Program-made: the position numbers and the translations under genes
Shown here: positions 36,286 through 45,327 of the stretch, piece after piece
How positions within the stretch are numbered: position 1 is the first letter of the stretch
Layout of the letters: every line of letters starts with the position of its first letter
The notes under the pieces: generated by a model
The model's database searches: none
Told to the model about the DNA's origin: nothing
The model's input: only the letters and a program-made list of their open reading frames with translations
From: Bacteroides graminisolvens DSM 19988 = JCM 15093
GTDB taxonomy: Bacteria > Bacteroidota > Bacteroidia > Bacteroidales > Bacteroidaceae
Direction: 5' to 3'
Assembly: GCF_000428125.1 (NCBI RefSeq)
Contig: NZ_ATZI01000001.1
Location: 434,001-498,000 of the forward strand
DNA: 64,000 nt

Positions 36286-37812
36286 ATGAAATTGCTGAAT
36301 ACTAGTCTCGTGCTATGCGGTATGTTGATAGGATTGTTTTCTTGTCAGCATTCGGAACCGTATAAGTACGAATATTTATATAAAAATCTGCCTTTTGATA
36401 TGCCTCGTGTGAAGGAACCCGTTTTCGCTGCTAATGAGGTTAACTTGAAAGACTATGGAGCTATTGGAAATGGAGAACATCTCTGTACCGAGTCATTTGC
36501 CCAGGCTATTGATGCTTTGGTTGATAAAGGGGGTGGTAAATTGATTGTCCCTGCTGGAGTTTGGTTTACGGGTCCCATCATTCTTAAAAGCAATATTAAC
36601 CTGCATCTGGAGAAGGGAGCAGTTATTCTGTTCTCACCAGATGTCGATTTATACCCATTGGTTGAAACTTCTTTTGAAGGTTTGGATACTCGGCGTTGCC
36701 AATCACCTATATCGGGTAGGGCTTTAATGAACGTAGCTATTACCGGTCATGGAGCAATTGACGGAAATGGTCATTTTTGGCGTCCGTTGAAACGCGAAAA
36801 AGTAAATGAAAGTACTTGGAAAGAGACAATATCTAGAGGTGGTGTTTTTAAACGTCCTACTTATTGGTTTCCATATCCCGAGTCTTTGAAAGGTGATAGC
36901 ATTAGTGATATGAATGTTCCGCGTAATTTGAAAACAGAAGAGGAATGGCAGAGTATACGCCATTTCTTACGCCCTGTGATGTTAAGCCTTATTGATTGCA
37001 AAAATGTCTTGCTTGAGGGAGTGATATTTCAAAATTCTCCAGCTTGGAATCTACATCCATTGATGTGCGAGAACATAATAATTGATGATATACAAGTCCG
37101 TAACCCTAGTTATGCACAAAATGGAGACGGTTTAGATTTGGAATCGTGTAAGAATGTACTCATTATAAATTCGACTTTCGATGTGGGGGATGATGGTATT
37201 TGTATTAAAAGTGGGAAGGATGAAGATGGACGTAAGCGTGGGTGTCCCACGGAAAATGTTATTGTTGATGGTTGTACTGTTTTTAAAGGGCATGGAGGCT
37301 TTGTTGTAGGAAGTGAAATGAGTGGAGGTGTTCGTAATATATCAGTCGCTAATTGTCAGTTTCTTGGCACAGATGTGGGACTGCGGTTTAAAAGTAAACG
37401 AGGTCGTGGGGGAGTTGTAGAAAATATATGGGTTAAAAATGTTTCGATGATGGATATTGCTACCGAACCAGTTACATTTAATTTGTATTATGGCGGTCTT
37501 TCAGCAGTGGAGCTACTTGAAAGTGGAATAAAGCAACCCGATGAGGTTACGCCTATGTCTGTTGATGAAACTACACCGGTTTTTAAGAATATTTATATTG
37601 ATAACTTGGTGTGTTCAGGCGCGCGTAGAGCATTATTCTTTAATGGTATTCCTGAGATGCCTATAGATGGTATCACACTACAGAATATTGATATTACATC
37701 AACCTACGGAGCCGAATTTGTTTACAGCAAAAATATAACACTCAAGAATGTTAATATACATAATAAAAAGGGTGAGAAAATAACAAGTCGTTTCTGCGAT
37801 AAAATTCACTAA
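36286..37812 (+). CDS. GH28 polygalacturonase-family lipoprotein
   Basis: This 508-residue right-handed beta-helix enzyme belongs to GH28. A lipobox-like LFSC near residue 20 suggests lipid anchoring. The four family motifs are present: NGDGLDLESC (D281), GDDGICIKSG (D302-D303), GHGGFVVGSE (H336) and LRFKSKRGRGG (R367). GH28 includes endo- and exo-polygalacturonases and rhamnogalacturonan hydrolases; the GH105/GH106 neighbours favour rhamnogalacturonan-type pectin. A terminator follows 45 bases after the stop. Confidence 0.93.
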   Translation: MKLLNTSLVLCGMLIGLFSCQHSEPYKYEYLYKNLPFDMPRVKEPVFAANEVNLKDYGAIGNGEHLCTESFAQAIDALVDKGGGKLIVPAGVWFTGPIILKSNINLHLEKGAVILFSPDVDLYPLVETSFEGLDTRRCQSPISGRALMNVAITGHGAIDGNGHFWRPLKREKVNESTWKETISRGGVFKRPTYWFPYPESLKGDSISDMNVPRNLKTEEEWQSIRHFLRPVMLSLIDCKNVLLEGVIFQNSPAWNLHPLMCENIIIDDIQVRNPSYAQNGDGLDLESCKNVLIINSTFDVGDDGICIKSGKDEDGRKRGCPTENVIVDGCTVFKGHGGFVVGSEMSGGVRNISVANCQFLGTDVGLRFKSKRGRGGVVENIWVKNVSMMDIATEPVTFNLYYGGLSAVELLESGIKQPDEVTPMSVDETTPVFKNIYIDNLVCSGARRALFFNGIPEMPIDGITLQNIDITSTYGAEFVYSKNITLKNVNIHNKKGEKITSRFCDKIH

Positions 37813-37857
37813 GATATTATTGAAATTTAGAAGTTTACCAGTTTTTGCTAATAAATA

Positions 37858-37895
37858 AAAGTGTGTACGGAATCTATATTCTTTGTACACACTTT
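37858..37895 (+). terminator. Terminator after the GH28 gene
   Basis: AAAGTGTGTAC and GTACACACTTT form a perfect 11-base-pair stem with a 16-base loop, followed by TATTTATTTG. It separates the hydrolase unit from the rhamnose operon. Confidence 0.75.
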
Positions 37896-37980
37896 ATTTA
37901 TTTGATATGGACAATAAGTTATTGCCAAATATGCTATCTTTTCCATCAAAATACACATAAACGATTATTTATATTCTTGT

Positions 37981-37988
37981 TAGTTTTG
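37981..37988 (+). promoter_or_regulatory. -7 box of the rhamnose operon
   Basis: TAGTTTTG matches TAnnTTTG, 74 bases before the kinase ATG. The -33 region is poor, as expected for an operon that needs the activator RhaR. The RhaR site itself was not located. Confidence 0.45.
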
Positions 37989-38062
37989 TAATATGCTATG
38001 TTAAACGACTAGTATTCAGAGTAAATTTCTTATTCTAACAATAATTCATCACAACACGTATT

Positions 38063-39529
38063 ATGAAACAGTGTTTTTTTGCAGTTGACCTTGGAGCTAC
38101 GAGTGGACGCACCATATTGGGAGCTTTTACAGATAAAGGGTTCGAATTGGAAGAGGTTAATCGTTTTCCAAATCATTTGATTGAAGTTAGTGGTCATGTT
38201 TATTGGGATATAAATGCTTTGTATCAGCACATCATTGAAGGACTGAAAATCGCGGCTCAAAAGCAAATAGAAATCACTTCAATCGGTATTGATACTTGGG
38301 GGGTAGATTTTGTTTGTATTGGTAAAGATGGTCATATACTTCGTCAGCCTTATGCATACCGTGATCCCCATACTATCGGTGCTCCTGAAACCTATTTTAA
38401 TAGGATTTCAAGGACTAGGGTGTATGAACTTACGGGCATTCAAGTGATGAATTTTAACTCGTTATTTCAACTAGATACTCTACGCCGGAATAATGATAGT
38501 TCGTTGGAGTCTGCAGATAAAATCTTGTTTATCCCTGATGCTTTATCGTATATGTTGTCCGGTAAAATGGTAACTGAGTATACCATCGCATCTACAGCTC
38601 AGTTGGTGAATGCTCACACTCGTAAGTTAGAGCCAGAATTGCTGTCTTCTTTGGGCTTGACAGAAGATAATTTTGGCCGTTTCGTATACCCTGGAGAATT
38701 GATTGGAACCTTAACTGCTGAAGTACAAAAGTTAACTGGTCTCGGCGCTATTCCTGTGGTAGCTGTGGCTGGCCATGATACAGGTTCTGCTGTGGCTGCA
38801 GTCCCAGCATTGACTAAGAATTTTGCTTATTTAAGCAGTGGAACTTGGTCACTTATGGGAATTGAAATAGATAAGCCTGTTATTAACGCACAAACTGAAT
38901 TATTTAACTTTACAAATGAAGGTGGTGTTGAGGGTACTATTCGTTTGCTTAAAAACATTTGTGGTATGTGGCTGCTTGAGCGCTGCAGAAGCGAGTGGGA
39001 GGAAACATCTTACCCTGAATTAATTTCTGAAGCACAGAAATCGGAGGCTTTCCGGAGCATTATTAATCCAGATGATGCACTGTTTAGTAATCCTTCAAAC
39101 ATGGAAAGTGCAATCTGCGAGTATTGTGCTTTAACCAATCAGCCAATTCCAGATACTCGTGCGCGTGTTGTACGCTGTATTTTTGAAAGTCTTGCATTGC
39201 GCTATCGACATGTTCTCGACTCACTGATAGCTCTTTCTCCCCGTCCGATAGAAGTACTTCACGTGATTGGTGGTGGAAGTCGTAATGACTTATTGAATCA
39301 ATTTACAGCAAATTCTACCGGCATTACAGTTGTCGCAGGCCCGTCGGAGGCTACGGCAATCGGGAATATAATGGTTCAGGCAATGGCAGCCGAAAAGTCA
39401 TCCGGCATGGATGAAATGAGAAAATTAATAAATTCATCGATTCCTTTGACAATATTTGCCCCTCAGGATACAGAAGAATGGAATTGCGCATATAAGAGGT
39501 TTTTGCAGATTATTGATCTAAAAAAATAG
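38063..39529 (+). CDS. rhaB: L-rhamnulokinase
   Basis: This 488-residue FGGY-family kinase phosphorylates L-rhamnulose at C1. The N-terminal ATPase motif FFAVDLGATSGRTILG, IGIDTWGVDF, AVAGHDTGSAVAAVP, YLSSGTWSLMG and HVIGGGSRNDLLNQ are diagnostic of RhaB. It is the first gene of the rhamnose operon (called rhaK in B. thetaiotaomicron) and is followed after 27 bases by the isomerase. Confidence 0.96.
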   Translation: MKQCFFAVDLGATSGRTILGAFTDKGFELEEVNRFPNHLIEVSGHVYWDINALYQHIIEGLKIAAQKQIEITSIGIDTWGVDFVCIGKDGHILRQPYAYRDPHTIGAPETYFNRISRTRVYELTGIQVMNFNSLFQLDTLRRNNDSSLESADKILFIPDALSYMLSGKMVTEYTIASTAQLVNAHTRKLEPELLSSLGLTEDNFGRFVYPGELIGTLTAEVQKLTGLGAIPVVAVAGHDTGSAVAAVPALTKNFAYLSSGTWSLMGIEIDKPVINAQTELFNFTNEGGVEGTIRLLKNICGMWLLERCRSEWEETSYPELISEAQKSEAFRSIINPDDALFSNPSNMESAICEYCALTNQPIPDTRARVVRCIFESLALRYRHVLDSLIALSPRPIEVLHVIGGGSRNDLLNQFTANSTGITVVAGPSEATAIGNIMVQAMAAEKSSGMDEMRKLINSSIPLTIFAPQDTEEWNCAYKRFLQIIDLKK

Positions 39530-39556
39530 TTTATTTACATAAAAAGAATTTGTGTT

Positions 39557-40810
39557 ATGAAAGAAGAATTAGTAAAGAAAGCCTATGATATAGCTCTTGA
39601 ACGCTATGCTGCTGTAGGTGTAGATGCCAATGAGGCTATTGAAAAATTACAAAAGATTTCGTTGTCACTTCATTGCTGGCAAGCTGATGATGTTACAGGT
39701 TTTGAAAACCCTGATGGACAGTTGTCTGGCGGAATCCAAGCTACAGGTAATCATCCGGGTAAAGCAAGGAATATAGAGGAGCTACGTCAAGACATATTGA
39801 AGGCTGCAAGCTATATTCCTGGAACTCACCGTTTGAATTTGCATGCAACATATGGCGATTTCGGAGGAAAGTTTGTTGATCGCGACGAAATTGAACCGAA
39901 GCATTTCCAAAGTTGGATGGAGTGGGCTAAGGAGAATGGAATGAAACTTGATTTTAACTCTACTTCTTTTTCTCACCCCAAAAGTGGAAGTCTTACCTTA
40001 GGCAATCCTGATAATGACATACGCAATTTCTGGATTGAGCATACCAAACGTAGTCGTGCTATAGCAGAAGCGATGGGGCAGTTTCAAGGAGATCCTTGTA
40101 TTATGAATCTTTGGATTCATGACGGAAGTAAGGATCAAACCGTAAATCGTTTACGCTATCGCGAACTTTTAAAACAATCGTTAGATGAAATTTTTGCGAC
40201 TAAATATGATAATATGAAAGACTGTATCGAAGCCAAATTATTTGGTATCGGAGCAGAAAGCTACACCGTTGGCTCATATGATTTCTATTTAGGTTATGGT
40301 TCAAAGAATAACAAGATGGTAACGCTTGATACAGGCCATTTCCATCTGACAGAAAGCATTGCGGATAAAATTTCTTCGCTGCTGCTTTTCACTCCTGAAA
40401 TCATGTTGCATGTGAGTCGTCCAATTCGTTGGGATAGTGACCACGTAACAATCATGAACGATGATACATTGGACTTGGCAAAAGAAATTGTACGTTGTGG
40501 TGCTTTAGATAAAGTACACATCGGACTTGATTACTTTGACGCAAGTATCAACCGTATTGGTGCATACGTAGTTGGTAGTCGTGCTACGCAAAAATGTTTC
40601 TTGCAGGGACTACTTGAACCGATTGCTAAATTGCGTGAATATGAAGCAAACGATCAGTTGTTTGAGCGTCTGGCACTTCTTGAAGAATCAAAGACTTTAC
40701 CTTGGAATGCTGTTTGGGATATGTTCTGTTTGAAAAATAATGTTCCGGTTGGGGAAACATTTATTTCTGAGATACAGAAATACGAACAAGAAGTTACTTC
40801 AAAAAGATAA
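39557..40810 (+). CDS. rhaA: L-rhamnose isomerase
   Basis: This 417-residue TIM-barrel metalloenzyme converts L-rhamnose to L-rhamnulose. The segments LHCWQADDV, NLHATYGDF, LDFNSTSFSHP, WIHDGSKD, LDTGHFHLTE and HVSRPIRWDSDHV hold the usual metal-binding Glu/Asp/His residues. The length matches the family. It is the second gene of the operon (rhaI in the Bacteroides naming). Confidence 0.97.
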   Translation: MKEELVKKAYDIALERYAAVGVDANEAIEKLQKISLSLHCWQADDVTGFENPDGQLSGGIQATGNHPGKARNIEELRQDILKAASYIPGTHRLNLHATYGDFGGKFVDRDEIEPKHFQSWMEWAKENGMKLDFNSTSFSHPKSGSLTLGNPDNDIRNFWIEHTKRSRAIAEAMGQFQGDPCIMNLWIHDGSKDQTVNRLRYRELLKQSLDEIFATKYDNMKDCIEAKLFGIGAESYTVGSYDFYLGYGSKNNKMVTLDTGHFHLTESIADKISSLLLFTPEIMLHVSRPIRWDSDHVTIMNDDTLDLAKEIVRCGALDKVHIGLDYFDASINRIGAYVVGSRATQKCFLQGLLEPIAKLREYEANDQLFERLALLEESKTLPWNAVWDMFCLKNNVPVGETFISEIQKYEQEVTSKR

Positions 40811-40844
40811 ATTGACGAGCGTTATTTAAACAACAATACATATC

Positions 40845-41876
40845 ATGAACACACTTATCGGACTTTTTATTATTGCTATAGGCAGTTTTGGGCAAAGCAG
40901 TTCCTATGTTCCTATTAATAAAGTGAAACAATGGAGTTGGGAAAACTTTTGGCTAGTACAAGGAGTATTCGCTTGGTTAGTTTTTCCTTTCTTAGGAGCA
41001 CTATTAGGAGTTCCCGCCGGAAGTGATTTGTTCCAATTGTGGGCTTCAGGTGGAGCCTTGCCATCTATTATTTATGGTGTACTATGGGGAGTCGGAGGAT
41101 TGACTTTTGGACTTAGTATGCGTTATTTAGGTGTGGCATTGGGACAAAGTATTGCATTGGGTACTTGTGCCGGGTTCGGTACCTTATTTCCTGCCATATT
41201 TTCTGGAAAAGATCTGTTTCAAGGTGAAGGATTGATGCTATTAATTGGTGTCTGTATTACCTTGGCCGGTATAGCAATCATAGGTTATGCAGGAAGTCTG
41301 CGTTCCAAGAACATGACTGAAGAGGAAAGAAAAGCTGCTGTTAAAGATTTTGCTTTAACTAAAGGCTTGCTTGTGGCGCTTCTTGCAGGCGTAATGAGTG
41401 CATGTTTCGCTTTAGGACTTGAAGCTGGAACCCCTATTAAAGAAGCTGCCATATCTGCAGGAGTAGAAGGACTATATGCAGGTTTGCCTGTTATTTTTCT
41501 AGTCACGTTTGGTGGTTTTATGACCAATGCAGCATATTGTTTGCAACAGAACATTAAGAATAAAACAGGTAAAGAATACTTTAGTGTGAGTCGTTCAACA
41601 TGGATTAATAATGTATTGTTCTGTGCTTTGGCGGGTGGTCTTTGGTATTCTCAGTTTTTTGGATTGGAAATGGGTAAAAGCTTTCTTGAAGAAAGTCCGG
41701 TTTTACTCGCTTTTTCATGGAGTATTTTGATGTCTCTCAATGTTACATTTAGTAACGTATGGGGTATGATATTAAAAGAATGGAAGGGCGCTAACAAATT
41801 CACGATTATGGTCTTACTTTCCGGTTTGGTGGTATTGGTCTCTTCTATTATTGTTGTGGCAATGGCGCAAGCTTAA
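40845..41876 (+). CDS. rhaT: L-rhamnose permease, RhaT family
   Basis: This 343-residue inner-membrane protein has about ten hydrophobic segments, beginning with a helix-forming N-terminus (LIGLFIIAIGSFGQSSSYVPI). WLVFPFLGALLGVP, GVLWGVGGLTFGLSMRYLG and the final LSGLVVLVSSIIVVAMA fit the RhaT sugar-proton symporter family (length near 344 in E. coli). It is the operon's rhamnose importer (rhaP in the Bacteroides naming), 34 bases after the isomerase. Confidence 0.94.
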   Translation: MNTLIGLFIIAIGSFGQSSSYVPINKVKQWSWENFWLVQGVFAWLVFPFLGALLGVPAGSDLFQLWASGGALPSIIYGVLWGVGGLTFGLSMRYLGVALGQSIALGTCAGFGTLFPAIFSGKDLFQGEGLMLLIGVCITLAGIAIIGYAGSLRSKNMTEEERKAAVKDFALTKGLLVALLAGVMSACFALGLEAGTPIKEAAISAGVEGLYAGLPVIFLVTFGGFMTNAAYCLQQNIKNKTGKEYFSVSRSTWINNVLFCALAGGLWYSQFFGLEMGKSFLEESPVLLAFSWSILMSLNVTFSNVWGMILKEWKGANKFTIMVLLSGLVVLVSSIIVVAMAQA

Positions 41877-41892
41877 AAAATACAGATTTATT

Positions 41893-42702
41893 ATGAAATC
41901 AATTTTAGATAATCGTCCTGAACTGGCAAGACAGGTTGCTAATGTAGCTGAGGTTGCCGGATATCTGTGGCAAAAAGGATGGGCTGAACGCAATGGTGGA
42001 AATATCACCATCAACGTTACAGAATTTGTAGATGATGAAATCAAAGGAATGGAACCTATTAGTGATATTATGCAGATAGGAACTACTTTGCCGCATCTCA
42101 AAGGCTGCTATTTCTTTTGCAAAGGCACTAATAAAAGAATGCGTGACTTGGCCAGATGGCCAATGGAAAACGGTTCTGTTATACGTATTAATGATGACTG
42201 TGCAAGTTATGTAATCATAGCGGACAATCCGGTGAAACCGACTTCAGAGTTGGCATCTCATTTGTCTATGCATAATTATCTTATTGGAAGTGGTTCTACT
42301 TATAAAGCGGCTGTTCATACTCACCCGATTGATTTAGTTGCAATGACTCACAATCCGGCCTTCCTCAAGAAAGATGTATTGACAAAACTTCTTTGGAGTA
42401 TGATTCCTGAAACAAGAGCTTTCTGCCCCCGAGGTTTAGGTATCATTCCCTACGCTCTGCCAAGTTCAGTTGAATTAGCAGAAGCTACAGTTAAGGAATT
42501 GGCAGAGTATGACGTTGTTATGTGGGAGAAACATGGTGTTTGCGCTGTTGGTGAAAATGTCATGGAGGCTTTTGACATGATTGATACGCTTTCAAAATCC
42601 GCTCAAATCTACCTGACTGCAAAATCTATGGGTTTTGAACCCGATGGAATGTCTGAAGCTTTAATGGAAGAGCTTAAAGTAGCCTTTAATTTGCCCAAAT
42701 AA
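41893..42702 (+). CDS. rhaD: L-rhamnulose-1-phosphate aldolase
   Basis: This 269-residue class II (zinc) aldolase splits rhamnulose-1-phosphate into dihydroxyacetone phosphate and L-lactaldehyde. The zinc-binding HTH pair is in AAVHTHPIDL (H142, H144), with a third His in WEKHGVCAVG and the substrate-binding GGNITINV near the start. The frame extends to 41851, overlapping the permease gene, but homology starts at MKSILDNRPE, so ATG 41893 is used. The gene is called rhaA in B. thetaiotaomicron. A terminator follows, and the usual rhaO oxidoreductase is missing. Confidence 0.96.
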   Translation: MKSILDNRPELARQVANVAEVAGYLWQKGWAERNGGNITINVTEFVDDEIKGMEPISDIMQIGTTLPHLKGCYFFCKGTNKRMRDLARWPMENGSVIRINDDCASYVIIADNPVKPTSELASHLSMHNYLIGSGSTYKAAVHTHPIDLVAMTHNPAFLKKDVLTKLLWSMIPETRAFCPRGLGIIPYALPSSVELAEATVKELAEYDVVMWEKHGVCAVGENVMEAFDMIDTLSKSAQIYLTAKSMGFEPDGMSEALMEELKVAFNLPK

Positions 42703-42730
42703 GAATATCTTTTCTTATATACCATTTTAT

Positions 42731-42762
42731 AATAAGTGTGCTGTACATATGGCACACTTATT
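42731..42762 (+). terminator. Terminator of the rhamnose operon
   Basis: AATAAGTGTGC and GCACACTTATT form a perfect 11-base-pair stem with a 10-base loop, followed by ATTTCT. It starts 28 bases after the aldolase stop and lies just before the second GH105 gene, so that gene is either expressed by read-through or from its own start. Confidence 0.75.
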
Positions 42763-42805
42763 ATTTCTACGAATCTACATTGTTAAGTTTAAAAATCTGA
42801 TAATT

Positions 42806-44110
42806 ATGAAAGTCAATAAATGCTTGTTCCTTAGCATATTTCCTCTTTTACACCTGTCGCTTAGTGCCCAGACTAATATGTCTCCAAAAGAAGTGGCCAT
42901 GAAGATAGCCGATCGTATATTAAATACTACTACTTATGACTTTAAAAACGTCAAAACAGGTGAAGAATACAATTCGGTGAAGGGTATTCCCGTTAATCAA
43001 GATGTGAAAGTGGTGTCAAAATACACACAGTGGCATTATACAAATGGGGTGACTAACATGGCTCTGATGGAATTAGGGAATAAACTGGGCGACCTTAAGT
43101 ATGAAAAGTATGTACTTAAAAATATGAATTTTGTTTTTAATGAAGGAAATCTTGAATTCTTCCGTAAGCAATATGATCAGGCATTTAAAGATGGAGGATG
43201 GGAAGCCATACGCAAATTAAGTTGGCACATGATTTTTCGTGCTAAACGTCTAGATGATAATGGTCCGATGGGAGCTAGTTTGATTGAATTACAGTTGAAA
43301 TACCCTCATAAATCATTCTTGAACTATATAAATGAAACAGCCAGCCATTTGAATTACGCTGAACCGCGTTTGGTAGATGGTACAATCGCTCGCATTTGGC
43401 CTCACGAGAATACTATATGGGCAGATGATGCCTTCATGGCGATCTCTTTTCTTTCTAGAATGGGCAAATTGACTGCTGACAGTAAATATTATGACGATGC
43501 TGCCAATCAAGTTCTTAATTATACTCGTTATCTGTGGTGTCCGGAGAAAAGCATTTATTATCATTGTTATCATACAGACAATAAGGAACATGGAGTTGCT
43601 CACTGGAGCAGAGCAAATGGTTGGGTTTTTATGGCGCAAGCGGATTTGTTGGCTGTGTTACCCAAAGAGCATCCTCTACGCGAAGAGTTGCTTCGGAACT
43701 TTCGTCAACAGGCAAGTGGTGTAGCTCGGTATCAAGGGAAAAATGGTTTGTGGCATCAATTATTGGATAAAGAAGATTCTTATGAAGAGATAACCGGCAC
43801 GGCCATGTTTGTTTTTGGAATAGCCAAGGGGGTTAAAGAAGGTTGGTTACATCCAGACTTTATTTATGTTGCAGAACAAGGCCTTAAAGGAATGATGCGC
43901 CTCATCTCTGATCAGGGCGATGTAAAAGGTATATGTGTTGGTACGGGCATCATGCCTTCATTGGCATATTATTATAATCGTCCGGTGCAAGAAAATGATC
44001 CAATGGGAGAGGGACCGGTATTACGTGCTCTTGTTGAAATGATTGATGCGCCTAAATACAGTGAAATCAAAGCCGAAGAGCAATATGATAAAATTGTTAT
44101 GAAAAAATGA
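42806..44110 (+). CDS. GH105-type unsaturated glucuronyl/rhamnogalacturonyl hydrolase
   Basis: This 434-residue secreted (alpha/alpha)6-barrel protein has a signal peptide ending near LSAQ. WADDAFMAISFLSRMG (D207/D208) holds the expected catalytic Asp, and HWSRANGWVFMAQADLL and GLWHQLLDKEDSYEE are family landmarks. Homology and the signal peptide start at ATG 42806; the longer frame (42749) begins inside the terminator stem. It takes the place where B. thetaiotaomicron has rhaO. Its divergence from the other GH105 gene suggests a different substrate or linkage. Confidence 0.88.
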   Translation: MKVNKCLFLSIFPLLHLSLSAQTNMSPKEVAMKIADRILNTTTYDFKNVKTGEEYNSVKGIPVNQDVKVVSKYTQWHYTNGVTNMALMELGNKLGDLKYEKYVLKNMNFVFNEGNLEFFRKQYDQAFKDGGWEAIRKLSWHMIFRAKRLDDNGPMGASLIELQLKYPHKSFLNYINETASHLNYAEPRLVDGTIARIWPHENTIWADDAFMAISFLSRMGKLTADSKYYDDAANQVLNYTRYLWCPEKSIYYHCYHTDNKEHGVAHWSRANGWVFMAQADLLAVLPKEHPLREELLRNFRQQASGVARYQGKNGLWHQLLDKEDSYEEITGTAMFVFGIAKGVKEGWLHPDFIYVAEQGLKGMMRLISDQGDVKGICVGTGIMPSLAYYYNRPVQENDPMGEGPVLRALVEMIDAPKYSEIKAEEQYDKIVMKK

Positions 44111-44262
44111 TGTTATTTGCATAGCGATGCGAGAAAATACTTTGTATTTGCAAGGTTATATATGAAGTGTTTTCTCGTTTCTCTACCATACTCTTGCTTT
44201 TTATCGATTTAAAAGAAGATGTTTTTTTTATTGTAATATACTAGTTTATAGGATTTAATGTT

Positions 44263-44270
44263 TATTTTTG
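44263..44270 (+). promoter_or_regulatory. -7 box of rhaR
   Basis: TATTTTTG matches TAnnTTTG and lies 28 bases before the regulator's ATG. No -33 TTTG is found at the right spacing. Confidence 0.4.
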
Positions 44271-44298
44271 CTCCTTAGACCAATGTGACTTTTCGGAT

Positions 44299-45207
44299 AT
44301 GACTAAGAGTTTTAATGATTTAGGAGTAGAATTCAAGTACCTTATTGTAAATGACAAAGATCACCAGTTTGGTCTTTGGGTAAACACGGTCGGCTATCAA
44401 GCAATACAACCCAACTCTCCTTATCCCCTCAAGGATCACCCCTCTGGATATTTTTTTAATGCATCGAAAGGCCGTATCCTGCCTGAATATCAAATTGTTT
44501 ATATAACCAAAGGGCGCGGATTATTTGCTTCTGACTCCACTCCCGAGCGGCAAGTCTGTAAGGGAAGGCTGATGATTCTGTTTCCAGATCAGTGGCATAC
44601 CTATCATCCTCTTCAACAGACAGGTTGGAACGAATATTATATCGGTTTCGAAGGGACAATCATTGATAACATAATTAAAAACTCATTCATTACCCGTGAA
44701 AATCAAGTCTTGGAGGTCGGTCTTAATGAAGAATTAGTTTCTCTATTTACCCGAGCAATAGAAATTGCAGAATCTGATAAGATCTCGGCACAGCAGTATC
44801 TTTCGGGAATTGTACTTCACATGATTGGTTTAATTCTTTCTATCTCCAAAAATAAGATATTTGAGATGGGAGATGTTGATCAAAAAATAGAGCAGGCTAA
44901 AATTATAATGAACGAAAACGTTTTTAAAAACATTGATCCTGAGGAACTAGCTATGCGACTTAATATAAGCTATTCATGGTTTCGAAAAGTTTTTAAGGAC
45001 TATACAGGCTACGCTCCGGCCAAATATTTTCAAGAATTGAAGCTTCGAAAGGCCAAGCAGTTACTTGCCGGCACATCTCAATCAGTGAAAGAAATTTCTT
45101 TCATGCTTGATTATAAATCGACAGAACACTTCTTCTCTCTTTTCAAGAAACGTACCGGTTTTACTCCTCTAGAATACCGTACGTATGCAAGAGGTGGTGA
45201 AGAATAA
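44299..45207 (+). CDS. rhaR: AraC-family regulator of rhamnose genes
   Basis: This 302-residue AraC-type activator has an N-terminal cupin-like sensor domain (about 30-150, IVYITKGRGLF and LFPDQWHTYHP) and a C-terminal double helix-turn-helix (about 200-300, LAMRLNISYSWFRKVFKDYT and EISFMLDYKSTEHFFSLFKK). Position directly downstream of the rhamnose genes matches RhaR of B. thetaiotaomicron, which controls that operon. By extension it may also control the adjoining GH105/GH106/GH28 and GH2 genes, which is an inference. Confidence 0.88.
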   Translation: MTKSFNDLGVEFKYLIVNDKDHQFGLWVNTVGYQAIQPNSPYPLKDHPSGYFFNASKGRILPEYQIVYITKGRGLFASDSTPERQVCKGRLMILFPDQWHTYHPLQQTGWNEYYIGFEGTIIDNIIKNSFITRENQVLEVGLNEELVSLFTRAIEIAESDKISAQQYLSGIVLHMIGLILSISKNKIFEMGDVDQKIEQAKIIMNENVFKNIDPEELAMRLNISYSWFRKVFKDYTGYAPAKYFQELKLRKAKQLLAGTSQSVKEISFMLDYKSTEHFFSLFKKRTGFTPLEYRTYARGGEE

Positions 45208-45327
45208 ACCGAAAATCTTCTTAAAACGTCATTATTACTAATGATTATGACATTTTAATTACCTTATTTCTCTTTTATATTCATGATCTTTACGCTTTAT
45301 GAACTTTGAAACTATAATGCTAATATC

